Positions 34,232 to 42,723 of a DNA stretch of 64,000 bases are shown piece by piece. The stretch is taken from NCBI GenBank assembly GCA_016788565.1, contig JAEUSP010000067.1:1-64000 (forward strand). The letters run 5' to 3'. The notes below the pieces were generated by a model that saw only the letters and a list, made by a program, of their open reading frames with translations, made no database searches and was not told the origin of the DNA. Positions within the stretch are counted from its first letter, which is position 1. Every line of letters begins with the position of its first letter. The stretch is from Chlorobiota bacterium. Its GTDB lineage: Bacteria > Bacteroidota > Ignavibacteria > OLB7. The translations under genes were made by a program, and so were the position numbers.

Positions 34232-36499
34232 TTATCTCCCCTTCCCAAACTTTGCCTTCAGATCATCAACCGTGAACTGGCGTTGGCTCGATTCTGCGGG
34301 GCGATTCCGTGGCGTGCCGGACTGGCCGGAAGCCTGGCCGCTGCGCATGGTTAGGCTGATGCGGCGCAATTTCTCGTTCACCTCCAACACCCGCACTTTC
34401 ACCACTTGGCCCACACGAACAACGGTTTTGGGATCGTTCACAAACCGGTCGGCAAGTTGCGAGATATGCACCAACCCATCTTGGTGAACGCCAACATCCA
34501 CGAACGCCCCAAAGTTGGCAACGTTCGTCACCACCCCTTCTAACTCCATTCCCGGCTTCAGGTCGGTGATCTCTTTCACCCCTTCGGCAAAGCTGGCGTA
34601 GCGGAACTCGGCCCGTGGGTCGCGGCCCGGTTTCTCAAGCTCGGCAAGGATGTCGCGCAGGGTTGGCTCGCCAACGTCGCTGGTGATGTAGCCCTGTACG
34701 TTCACCGATTTCAGTCGCTCCGGCACGTGAGTAATCTGCGGCAACGGGACGTTCAGATCGGCGGCAATTCGCTCCACCACGGCGTAGCGTTCGGGATGCA
34801 CGGCGGTGTTGTCCAGCGGTTCATCGCCGCCACGGATTCGCAGGAACCCGGCTGATTGCTCGAACGCTTTCGCGCCAAACCGCGCCACTTCCAACAACTG
34901 CCGCCGGCTACGGAACGCGCCGGAACGGTTCCGATGCTCCACAATGCTGCGGGCCACGTTGGGGGTGATTCCGGCAACGTAACTGAGCAGTTCCTTGCTG
35001 GCCAAATTCAGATCCACGCCAACGTGGTTCACGCAGGCTTCCACCGTTTCCTCCAATTTCTTTTTCAGCAATCGTTGGTCAACGTCGTGCTGGTACTGGC
35101 CAACGCCGATTGACTTCGGGTCAAGTTTCACCAACTCGGCAAGCGGGTCCTGCAGCCGCCGCCCGATGCTGACCGCCCCGCGCACGGTGAGATCAAGGTC
35201 GGGGAATTCCTCAATCGCAACCTCGCTGGCGGAATAGACCGATGCCCCCGACTCGCTGACCATTACTACCGCTGGCATCACCGCCGGTTGCGGGGAAACG
35301 CTCTGCAGAGCTTCGCGCAGAAACGTTTCGGTTTCGCGTCCGGCGGTTCCGTTCCCCACGGCCACTAATTGGATGTCGTGCTGTGCAATCATGGCGCGCA
35401 CTGCTGCGGCGGCGGCTTCGCGTTCGCGCTCGGATTGATGCGGGAAAATTGTTCGGTAGCCCAGAAGCTGCCCTGTGGCATCAATCACCGCAAGTTTGCA
35501 TCCGGTGCGGAATCCGGGGTCCACGCCAAGTGTGGGCTTCATTCCGGCAGGGCTTGCCAGCAGAAGGTTCCGCAAGTTTTCCTCGAAGGTGCGGATTGAT
35601 TCGGCATCGGCACGCTGCTTCTGTTCGTAGCGGACCTCACCCACCAGCGATGCCCGCATCAGCCGCTGGAACGCATCGCGCAGCATCGCCTGCAAAAATC
35701 CGCGAAGCTCCGCCTGGCGGGTCTTCACCTCATGCAAATCCAGATAGGCAAGGATGCTCTCTTCGTCGAATTGCAGTTCCAGCGTCAGCACTTCTTCTTC
35801 CTCGCCACGGCGCATTGCCAGCATGGTGTGCGCGGCAATCTGGCTTACCGGCACGCGGAACTGGCGGTACATCTCAAACTTGGTGCTCCCTTCGGGAAAA
35901 GCATCTTTCACTTTTGTGGCAAAGGCCCCTTCGCGGACGAAGAACTCACGAATCCACGCGCGATGCCCGGCGCGTTCGGCAACCTCTTCGGCAAGAATAT
36001 CGGCGGCCCCTTTCAAGGCATCCTGCGTTGTCATCACCCCATGCTCGTGGTTGATAAACGGTGCGGCTTCCTGGTCCAGTATCACGTGCGGAGCATTGGG
36101 TGAGTTCAGCTGGCGGAGGCGTTCGGCAAGGGGTTCCAGCCCTTTCTCGCGGGCGATGGTTGCGCGGGTGCGGCGTTTTGGTTTGAAGGGGAGATAAAGG
36201 TCCTCCAGCTCCGTTTTCACCAAGCAGGCTTCGATTGTTTGGCGAAGCTGATCGGTGAGTTTCCCCTGCTCGGAAATGGAGTTCAGGATTGCTTGCTTGC
36301 GTTCTTCCAGTTCGGTCAGGTAGTCAAATCGGTCGAACAGATCGCGAAGCTGAATTTCGTTCATCTCGCCGGTGCGTTCCTTGCGGTAGCGGGCGATAAA
36401 GGGGAGCGTCCCCCCTTCGTTGAACAACTGCAAAGCGTTCTGCACCTGCCAGGATTGCAGCCCAAGCTCGGCAGAAAGGATGGATGGAATATCTATCAT
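34232..36499 (-). CDS. tex: Tex-family transcription accessory protein
   Basis: 755 aa, a normal length. The N-terminal helical domain (VQNALQLFNEGGTLPFIARYRKERTG) is the Tex signature. The YqgF/RNase H-like core has LGVDPGFRTGCKLAVID. Helix-hairpin-helix repeats (SYVAGITPNVARSIVEHRN) and a C-terminal S1 domain (GMELEGVVTNVANFGAFVDVGVHQDGLVHISQLADRFV) follow. Tex binds nucleic acid and contacts the transcription machinery; it is conserved in most bacteria. No partner genes are visible here. Confidence 0.95.
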   Translation of the reverse strand: MIDIPSILSAELGLQSWQVQNALQLFNEGGTLPFIARYRKERTGEMNEIQLRDLFDRFDYLTELEERKQAILNSISEQGKLTDQLRQTIEACLVKTELEDLYLPFKPKRRTRATIAREKGLEPLAERLRQLNSPNAPHVILDQEAAPFINHEHGVMTTQDALKGAADILAEEVAERAGHRAWIREFFVREGAFATKVKDAFPEGSTKFEMYRQFRVPVSQIAAHTMLAMRRGEEEEVLTLELQFDEESILAYLDLHEVKTRQAELRGFLQAMLRDAFQRLMRASLVGEVRYEQKQRADAESIRTFEENLRNLLLASPAGMKPTLGVDPGFRTGCKLAVIDATGQLLGYRTIFPHQSEREREAAAAAVRAMIAQHDIQLVAVGNGTAGRETETFLREALQSVSPQPAVMPAVVMVSESGASVYSASEVAIEEFPDLDLTVRGAVSIGRRLQDPLAELVKLDPKSIGVGQYQHDVDQRLLKKKLEETVEACVNHVGVDLNLASKELLSYVAGITPNVARSIVEHRNRSGAFRSRRQLLEVARFGAKAFEQSAGFLRIRGGDEPLDNTAVHPERYAVVERIAADLNVPLPQITHVPERLKSVNVQGYITSDVGEPTLRDILAELEKPGRDPRAEFRYASFAEGVKEITDLKPGMELEGVVTNVANFGAFVDVGVHQDGLVHISQLADRFVNDPKTVVRVGQVVKVRVLEVNEKLRRISLTMRSGQASGQSGTPRNRPAESSQRQFTVDDLKAKFGKGR

Positions 36500-36721
36500 G
36501 GTGACGTGTTGGTTACTCTGGTCGGTTACTCTGGTTGCTGTTGGTTGGGGACGAGAAAGGGGGCGAAAATAGCATCTGGGGGTTCATGGGCAACGCTTTG
36601 GTTTTCTTTACGCCTTCTTTACGCCCCACCCTCAACTTCTTATACCCTTCTGATACTTTTCCCGCCAAGTTGCAGTTGAAAGCAAGAACACTGACACACT
36701 GCGTTTACCGGAGCATTCTCC

Positions 36722-36958
36722 ATGCAAGCGGTTCCACTACATCGAAGAGAGGTTGAGAGGGAGTTTGGTTCGGCAATCAACAGAGCGGGCGCGCCGTTGC
36801 GGAATCAAGCCCCCACAACAATCGCCGCTCGCCGCCATCTTGAACCGGGGCAGATTGATGCAAAGATCACAATCGCGCTGGTAGGGAACGAGCGCCGCAC
36901 TTTGCTGATTGCGATTGCTGTGGTGATTGCCATGATGGCAACCATTCTTGCGATGTAA
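36722..36958 (+). CDS. Possible small membrane protein
   Basis: 78 aa. A charged N-terminal part (VPLHRREVEREFGSAINRAG) is followed by one hydrophobic helix at the end (TLLIAIAVVIAMMATILAM). A weak GGAG lies 8 nt before the ATG. The frame and the tail helix look plausible, but no homologue is recognised and the gene could be chance. It precedes the outer-membrane protein gene by 46 bp. The rest of the 36500-37004 gap shows nothing clear. Confidence 0.35.
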   Translation: MQAVPLHRREVEREFGSAINRAGAPLRNQAPTTIAARRHLEPGQIDAKITIALVGNERRTLLIAIAVVIAMMATILAM

Positions 36959-37004
36959 GCTGCCGAACAACAAGCATTCAACAGCAACAATTCAACTGCT
37001 CACT

Positions 37005-37817
37005 ATGAAACGTTCATCACGTGTTTGGGGGGATCACTTCCTGCTGGTTTGGGCCGCCGCAATCGGGCTGATAGCACCACGCAGCTACGCCCAAGCCCCA
37101 CCCGCCATCGCTGCCGACCGCCCCGGGCAGGCAACGGTTCCAACAATCGCAATCCCGGGATCGGTGGAGCTTGCAATGGGGGTGCAGCTTGCCGCCGACC
37201 AGCCAACCGAAGGGGTGAAACTGCAAACCCATTCGCTGCCGTTTGCCACAGCACGCATTGGATTGCTGAAGACGATGGAGCTTCGGTTCAGCGGTGAGTT
37301 CCGTTCGCTGAACTCCACCGTTGCTCCTTCCATTTCTGACACCACCGTTTCCGGTTTGGCATCGCTTACCGTGGGGACTAAAATTGGGATTGCAGCCGAA
37401 GATGAAGCAATCCCCGAACTCTCACTTCAGATGGCAATCGGATTGCCGGTGGGGAGCGGAACATTCCGCCCCGCAAGCCTTGCGCCCTCGTTTGCATTCC
37501 TGCTTCACAGCACCGTGGTTCCCGACGCACTGAACTTGTACGCCAACGCCGGAGCCGCTTGGGATGGAGCAAACCCGGAAGGATTCGGCACCTACGCTGC
37601 CGCGCTGTACTACAACATCACCCCGGCCTTCAGCACGTTTGGCGAGTTCTACGGGGCGATGGCTCCGCAGCTTCTTCCAACTCACTCGTTCGATGGGGGC
37701 TTTGCCTACTTGCTGAACAACAACCTTCAGCTTGATCTGTTCGGTGGGATTGGGTTGGCCGGCAACGTGGCCGATTACTCAGTATCCGCAGGGTTCGCCT
37801 GGCGGGTGATAGAGTAA
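37005..37817 (+). CDS. Outer-membrane beta-barrel protein (MetA/phenol-degradation porin type)
   Basis: 270 aa from MKRSSRVWG (earlier in-frame ATG at 36948 is less likely). Signal peptide through APRSYAQ. The mature start IAADRPGQATVPTIAIPGSVELAMGVQ and later LPFATARIGLLKTMELRFSGEFR, TVGTKIGIAAEDEAIPELSLQMAIGLPVGS and WDGANPEGFGTYAAALYYNI are typical of the 'transporter / putative MetA pathway of phenol degradation' family (pfam Phenol_MetA_deg-like) of outer-membrane barrels, which end in an aromatic or charged beta strand (VSAGFAWRVIE). Substrate unknown. Confidence 0.82.
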   Translation: MKRSSRVWGDHFLLVWAAAIGLIAPRSYAQAPPAIAADRPGQATVPTIAIPGSVELAMGVQLAADQPTEGVKLQTHSLPFATARIGLLKTMELRFSGEFRSLNSTVAPSISDTTVSGLASLTVGTKIGIAAEDEAIPELSLQMAIGLPVGSGTFRPASLAPSFAFLLHSTVVPDALNLYANAGAAWDGANPEGFGTYAAALYYNITPAFSTFGEFYGAMAPQLLPTHSFDGGFAYLLNNNLQLDLFGGIGLAGNVADYSVSAGFAWRVIE

Positions 37818-37875
37818 GCATCACGATGCCACGATCAATGATTCGTTTCAGGAGAAACAACTCTTCCCCGACAAA

Positions 37876-37986
37876 AGTCATTAGTCGTTAGTCATTAACC
37901 GACAACCGATTCCCGATTACCGACTCCCGACTCCCGATAACCGATAACCGATGGAAGTCAGTGGTCAATGGTCAGTGGTCAGTTGC
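37876..37986. repeat. Three heptamer families joined in one 7-nt register
   Basis: Sixteen successive heptamers: GTCATTA, GTCGTTA, GTCATTA, ACCGACA, ACCGATT, CCCGATT, ACCGACT, CCCGACT, CCCGATA, ACCGATA, ACCGATG, GAAGTCA, GTGGTCA, ATGGTCA, GTGGTCA, GTTGCAA. Each family passes into the next without a phase shift. The whole 37818-38132 gap is heptamer arrays plus a short unique stretch. Confidence 0.95.
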
Positions 37987-38059
37987 AAAGAAGAAATTCT
38001 GAGCGAAGAAGTGAGCGAAAACTGTTCTTTTACTCGACAGTGCTAATCGCTCTCAATGA

Positions 38060-38132
38060 ACCGACAACCGATTCCCGACAACCGATTCCCGATTCCCGAC
38101 AACCGATTCCCGACAACCGATTCCCGACAACC
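38060..38132 (+). repeat. ACAACCG/ATTCCCG heptamer array ending at kdpF start
   Basis: About ten units of ACCGATT / CCCGACA alternate up to the base before the ATG at 38133. No Shine-Dalgarno is present, so the array is the 5' untranslated leader, or part of it, of the kdp operon. Confidence 0.92.
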
Positions 38133-38222
38133 ATGACCTTCGACTATCTGCTGGGTGGCATTGTGGCGATTGCGCTGCTGGCCTATTTAATCTGGACGCT
38201 GATCCGGCCTGAACGATTCTGA
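38133..38222 (+). CDS. kdpF: KdpF, small subunit of the K+-transporting P-type ATPase
   Basis: 29 aa, essentially one membrane helix: [20 protein letters not shown] then WTLIRPERF. The size (29 residues, like E. coli), the terminal basic RPERF and the position 13 bp upstream of kdpA identify it. KdpF stabilises the KdpABC complex in the inner membrane. It would be missed by length cut-offs. Confidence 0.93.
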   Translation: MTFDYLLGGIVAIALLAYLIWTLIRPERF

Positions 38223-38235
38223 ACCTTACTCAACT

Positions 38236-39966
38236 ATGACAGCTAACGGAGTTCTTCAAATCCTCCTCTTCTTTGGAGTGATCGTGCTGCTGGTGAAGCC
38301 TTTGGGGGCTTTGATGGCAGCGATTTTCGAGCGGCAACCAACGGTGCTTGACCGATTGCTTGGCCCGGTGGAACGATTGATCTACCGCGTTATCGGTGTT
38401 GATCCCAACGCCGAGCAACACTGGTCGGTGTACACCATTGGGATGCTGCTGTTCAACCTTGCCGGGCTGGTGCTGCTGTTTGGGTTGCAACAACTGCAAG
38501 GGGTGCTTCCGCTGAACCCGCAAGGGTTTGATGGAGTTAGTTCCCACTTGGCGTTCAACACTGCTGTCAGCTTTGTCACGAACACCAACTGGCAATCGTA
38601 TGGTGGCGAATCCACCATGAGTTATCTGGTGCAGATGGCGGGGCTGGCGGTGCAGAATTTCCTGTCGGCAGCAACCGGCATCGCACTGGCCGTTGCCTTG
38701 ATTCGCGGCTTCGTCCGGCAATCGGGGAAGACTATCGGGAATTTCTGGGTGGATGTCACCCGCAGCACTCTGTACCTGCTGCTTCCCCTTTCCGTGGTCT
38801 TGGCTTTGGTGCTGGTGGCCGAAGGCGTTCCGCAAAACTTTGATCCCTACACCACTGCCACCACGGTGGAAGGCGTAACCCAAACAATAGCTCAAGGCCC
38901 GGTCGCCTCGCAGGAGGCAATCAAGATGCTTGGAACCAACGGTGGTGGGTTCTTCAATGCCAACAGTGCGCACCCGTTCGAGAACCCCACGCCGCTGACG
39001 AACTTCTTGCAGATGATCTCCATCTTCGCAATTGGCGCGGGGCTAACCTACACGTTTGGCCGCATGGCCGGGAATCAGCGGCAGGGGTGGGCACTGTTTG
39101 CGGCAATGTCGCTGCTGTTTCTTGTTGGGGCGGGCATCGTGTACAATGCCGAAAGCGAGGGAAACCCAGCATTCCAAAAAATCGGGCTGGCAACCGCAGC
39201 AACCGACCAACAAGCTGGGGGGAATATGGAGGGGAAGGAAGTGCGGTTTGGCATCACCGGTTCGGCACTGTTCGCAACCGTCACCACGGCGGCTTCCTGC
39301 GGCGCGGTGAACTCGATGCACAGCAGTTTCACCCCCATCGGCGGGCTTGTTCCGCTGGTGAATATGGAGTTGGGCGAAATAGTGATTGGTGGGGTTGGTG
39401 CCGGCCTGTACGGGATGCTGCTGTTCGCTATTCTGTGCGTGTTTATTGCCGGGCTGATGGTGGGCCGAACGCCGGAATATCTGGGGAAGAAGATCGAAGC
39501 GCAGGAGATGAAGATGGCCGTGCTGGCAATCGTGCTGGTGTTGCCGCTCAGCATCTTGGGCTTCACCGCGCTGGCAAGCGTCTATCCCGACGGAGTGCAA
39601 GGGCCGCTGCACACGGGGCCGCATGGCTTCACCGAAATGCTGTACGCGTACACCTCGGCCACCGCAAACAACGGAAGCGCGTTTGCCGGGCTTAGCGCCA
39701 ACACACCGTTCTACAATATCACCCTGGGGCTTGCCATGCTGATGGGGCGGTTCCTGTTCATCATCCCAGCAATGGCGATTGCTGGCTCGTTGGTGCAAAA
39801 ACGTCGTGCCGCCGCTTCCAGCGGAACCTTCCCAACAACCGGCCCGCTGTGGGTGATGCTGTTGGTTGCTGTTATCCTGATTGTTGGCGGGCTGACCTTC
39901 TTCCCCGCACTTGCGCTTGGCCCAATCGTTGAACACTTAAAAATGGCCACCGGCAGCTTGTTGTAA
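38236..39966 (+). CDS. kdpA: Potassium-transporting ATPase subunit A
   Basis: 576 aa, normally ~560. This is the K+-channel-like subunit of the KdpFABC pump. The four selectivity-filter-like loops are visible: [11 protein letters not shown] (about 115-125), [19 protein letters not shown] (233-251), [16 protein letters not shown] (355-370) and [11 protein letters not shown] (about 474-484). About ten hydrophobic segments span the inner membrane. It follows kdpF by 13 bp and precedes kdpB by 21 bp, in one operon. It imports K+ with very high affinity when external K+ is scarce. Confidence 0.97.
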   Translation: MTANGVLQILLFFGVIVLLVKPLGALMAAIFERQPTVLDRLLGPVERLIYRVIGVDPNAEQHWSVYTIGMLLFNLAGLVLLFGLQQLQGVLPLNPQGFDGVSSHLAFNTAVSFVTNTNWQSYGGESTMSYLVQMAGLAVQNFLSAATGIALAVALIRGFVRQSGKTIGNFWVDVTRSTLYLLLPLSVVLALVLVAEGVPQNFDPYTTATTVEGVTQTIAQGPVASQEAIKMLGTNGGGFFNANSAHPFENPTPLTNFLQMISIFAIGAGLTYTFGRMAGNQRQGWALFAAMSLLFLVGAGIVYNAESEGNPAFQKIGLATAATDQQAGGNMEGKEVRFGITGSALFATVTTAASCGAVNSMHSSFTPIGGLVPLVNMELGEIVIGGVGAGLYGMLLFAILCVFIAGLMVGRTPEYLGKKIEAQEMKMAVLAIVLVLPLSILGFTALASVYPDGVQGPLHTGPHGFTEMLYAYTSATANNGSAFAGLSANTPFYNITLGLAMLMGRFLFIIPAMAIAGSLVQKRRAAASSGTFPTTGPLWVMLLVAVILIVGGLTFFPALALGPIVEHLKMATGSLL

Positions 39967-39987
39967 CCTACTCCACTTTTGGAATCC

Positions 39988-42051
39988 ATGACTGAATCAA
40001 CCAACCGCTCGATGTACAACGCCGCAATGGTTCGCCGTGCGGCCATTGATGCGATCAGCAAACTGAACCCGCGCACACTGATGCGCAACCCTGTGATGTT
40101 CGTGGTGGAAGTTGTTGCAGCCGTCACCACACTGCTCTTCGTTCGCGACCTGTTCGCCGCTACCGGCGATGCTTCGTTTGTTGGGCAAATTGCTGCATGG
40201 CTGTGGTTCACGGTCCTGTTCGGCAATTTTGCCGAGGCCATTGCCGAAGGGCGTGGCAAAGCGCAAGCCGACTCGCTTCGCAAAACCCAAACCGATACCG
40301 CCGCAAAAAAACTTGGCGCGATTGGCGATGAACACTATCAGCAGATCAACGCCACACAGCTACGCAAAGGTGATATTGTGCTGGTGGAACCCGGGGACAT
40401 CATCCCCGGCGATGGCGAAGTTGTGGAAGGGGTGGCTTCGGTGAACGAATCGGCAATCACCGGGGAATCGGCTCCGGTGATCCGTGAAAGCGGGGGCGAC
40501 CGCTCGGCTGTTACCGGCGGAACCGTGGTGCTGAGCGACCGGATAAAAGTCCGCATCACCAGCAACCCGGGCGAAACGTTCCTTGACCAGATGATAGCAT
40601 TGGTGGAAGGAGCGCAACGCCGCAAAACGCCAAACGAAATCGCGCTGAGCATCCTTCTTTCCGGACTCACCATTGCCTTCTTGCTTGCCACCGGAACCAT
40701 CGAAGCCTTCAGCATCTACGCCGGCAGCAGCATCAGCATTACCATGCTGATTGCGTTGCTGGTGACGCTGATCCCAACAACCATCGGCGGGCTGCTTTCG
40801 GCGATTGGCATTGCGGGAATGGATCGCTTGATTCAGCACAACGTGCTGGCCATGAGCGGCCGCGCCGTGGAAGCCGCAGGGGATGTGGATACGCTGCTGT
40901 TGGATAAAACCGGAACCATCACACTGGGCAACCGAATGGCCAGCGAGTTCCTGCCGCTGGCCGGAGTAAGCCCGCTGGAGCTTGCCGATGCCGCACAGCT
41001 TTCATCACTCAGTGATGAGACACCGGAGGGCCGCTCGATTGTGGTGCTGGCAAAGGAGAAATATGGCCTACGCGAGCGGCAGATTACTCAGCTTCACGCA
41101 ACGTTCATCCCGTTCACGGCGCAGACCAAGATGAGCGGGGTGGACATCACCGCAAGCGACGGGACCACACAGCAAATCCGCAAAGGGGCCGCCGATGCGG
41201 TGATGGCATACGTGAAAGAACAGAGCGGAGAAGCCTACCAAGCATCGGATGAAGTAACCAAGATTGTGGAGATGATAGCGCGCTCGGGGGGGACACCGTT
41301 GGTGGTGGCACAAAACAAAAAAATCCTGGGGGTGATCCACCTGAAAGATGTGGTGAAACAAGGGATGCGGGAACGATTCGACCAACTGCGCCGGATGGGA
41401 ATCCGCACGGTGATGATTACCGGCGACAACCCACTAACCGCCGCCGCCATTGCCGCCGAAGCAGGGGTGGATGATTACTTGGCACAAGCCACCCCCGAAA
41501 ACAAACTGGCATTGATCCGCGAGGAGCAAGCCAAAGGGAAACTGGTGGCGATGTGTGGCGACGGAACCAACGATGCCCCCGCGCTTGCCCAAGCCGATGT
41601 TGGCGTGGCCATGAACACCGGAACCCCCGCCGCAAAGGAAGCTGGCAACATGATTGATTTAGACTCCAACCCCACCAAACTGATTGAGGTTGTGGCCATT
41701 GGGAAGCAGTTGCTGATGACGCGCGGATCGCTTACCACCTTCAGCATCGCAAACGATGTGGCCAAGTACTTTGCCATTATTCCTGCGCTGTTCGCGGCCA
41801 CCTATCCCGAACTGAACGCGCTGAACATTATGGGGTTGGCAACGCCAGAAAGCGCGATTATGTCGGCAGTGATTTTCAACGCGCTCATCATTGTGGCGCT
41901 GATTCCGCTGGCACTTCGCGGTGTCCCCTACAAGCCGATGGGGGCCGCAGCAACCTTGCAACGCAACCTGCTGATCTACGGCATCGGCGGCGTGGTAGTC
42001 CCGTTTGTCGGCATTAAAGCCATTGATCTGGTGGTGTCGCTGTTGGTGTAA
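39988..42051 (+). CDS. kdpB: Potassium-transporting ATPase subunit B (P-type ATPase)
   Basis: 687 aa from the ATG ([11 protein letters not shown]); an in-frame TTG three codons earlier is unlikely. Signatures of a P-type ATPase: TGES ([25 protein letters not shown], actuator loop), DKTGTIT with the phosphorylated Asp306 (E. coli D307), [11 protein letters not shown] (nucleotide-binding) and [16 protein letters not shown]. It hydrolyses ATP to drive K+ movement through KdpA. Confidence 0.97.
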   Translation: MTESTNRSMYNAAMVRRAAIDAISKLNPRTLMRNPVMFVVEVVAAVTTLLFVRDLFAATGDASFVGQIAAWLWFTVLFGNFAEAIAEGRGKAQADSLRKTQTDTAAKKLGAIGDEHYQQINATQLRKGDIVLVEPGDIIPGDGEVVEGVASVNESAITGESAPVIRESGGDRSAVTGGTVVLSDRIKVRITSNPGETFLDQMIALVEGAQRRKTPNEIALSILLSGLTIAFLLATGTIEAFSIYAGSSISITMLIALLVTLIPTTIGGLLSAIGIAGMDRLIQHNVLAMSGRAVEAAGDVDTLLLDKTGTITLGNRMASEFLPLAGVSPLELADAAQLSSLSDETPEGRSIVVLAKEKYGLRERQITQLHATFIPFTAQTKMSGVDITASDGTTQQIRKGAADAVMAYVKEQSGEAYQASDEVTKIVEMIARSGGTPLVVAQNKKILGVIHLKDVVKQGMRERFDQLRRMGIRTVMITGDNPLTAAAIAAEAGVDDYLAQATPENKLALIREEQAKGKLVAMCGDGTNDAPALAQADVGVAMNTGTPAAKEAGNMIDLDSNPTKLIEVVAIGKQLLMTRGSLTTFSIANDVAKYFAIIPALFAATYPELNALNIMGLATPESAIMSAVIFNALIIVALIPLALRGVPYKPMGAAATLQRNLLIYGIGGVVVPFVGIKAIDLVVSLLV

Positions 42052-42067
42052 TCCGGTGCGGCCCACT

Positions 42068-42101
42068 GTTTGCTCAACTCGTTTGCTCAACTCGTTTGCT
42101 C
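42068..42101 (+). repeat. 13-bp tandem repeat between kdpB and kdpC
   Basis: GTTTGCTCAACTC occurs at 42068 and 42081, then GTTTGCTC at 42094. It differs from the 7-bp families and lies in the 84-bp kdpB-kdpC gap, the longest inside the operon. Confidence 0.85.
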
Positions 42102-42135
42102 TAACGAACGTTCCATCGAACCCAGTAACTCAATT

Positions 42136-42708
42136 ATGCGCTCACAACTTCGGCCCGCAATCCTTCTGCTGCTGGTGATGACGATCATCTGCGGGGTGAT
42201 CTATCCGCTATCAATCACTGGCATTGCCAGCGTGCTGTTTCCGCACCGGGCCGGCGGAAGCCTGATTGTTGATGATGGCCGGGTGATCGGCTCGGAACTT
42301 ATCGGCCAAAATTTCACCCGCCCAAGATATTTCCACCCGCGCCCCTCGGCTGCCGGTGGTGGCTACGATGCCGCTGCAAGCAGTGGCTCCAACCTTGGCC
42401 CCACCAGCAAAGCCTTGATTGACCGCGTTGATAGCCTTGCAACAGCATTGCACCAACAGAATCCGAACCAAGCGGTTCCGGTGGAGCTTGCCACAGCATC
42501 CGGCAGCGGGCTGGACCCCCACATCTCCCCCGCTGCTGCGGCCTTCCAGATTCCCCGCGTTGCGGCCGCGCGAGGGGTTGCGGAGCAGGAGATACGGAAG
42601 CGAGTTGCGCGCGCAACGGAGCCACGCGATTTTGGGATATTGGGTGAAGCCCGCATCAACGTATTGCTGCTGAACCGGATGTTGGACGCAGAGTTGGGCA
42701 CGCGATAA
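42136..42708 (+). CDS. kdpC: Potassium-transporting ATPase subunit C
   Basis: 190 aa, identical in length to the E. coli protein. One N-terminal membrane helix (ILLLLVMTIICGVIYPLSIT) is followed by a periplasmic domain with GSELIGQNFTRPRYFHPRPSA, SGSNLGPTSK and ATASGSGLDPHISP, all KdpC hallmarks. It supports assembly and ATP affinity of the pump. Start at MRSQLRPA; the upstream extension to 42070 encodes the 13-bp repeat. kdpD follows after 15 bp. Confidence 0.96.
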   Translation: MRSQLRPAILLLLVMTIICGVIYPLSITGIASVLFPHRAGGSLIVDDGRVIGSELIGQNFTRPRYFHPRPSAAGGGYDAAASSGSNLGPTSKALIDRVDSLATALHQQNPNQAVPVELATASGSGLDPHISPAAAAFQIPRVAAARGVAEQEIRKRVARATEPRDFGILGEARINVLLLNRMLDAELGTR

Positions 42709-42723
42709 TCAACCATTTTTTTT

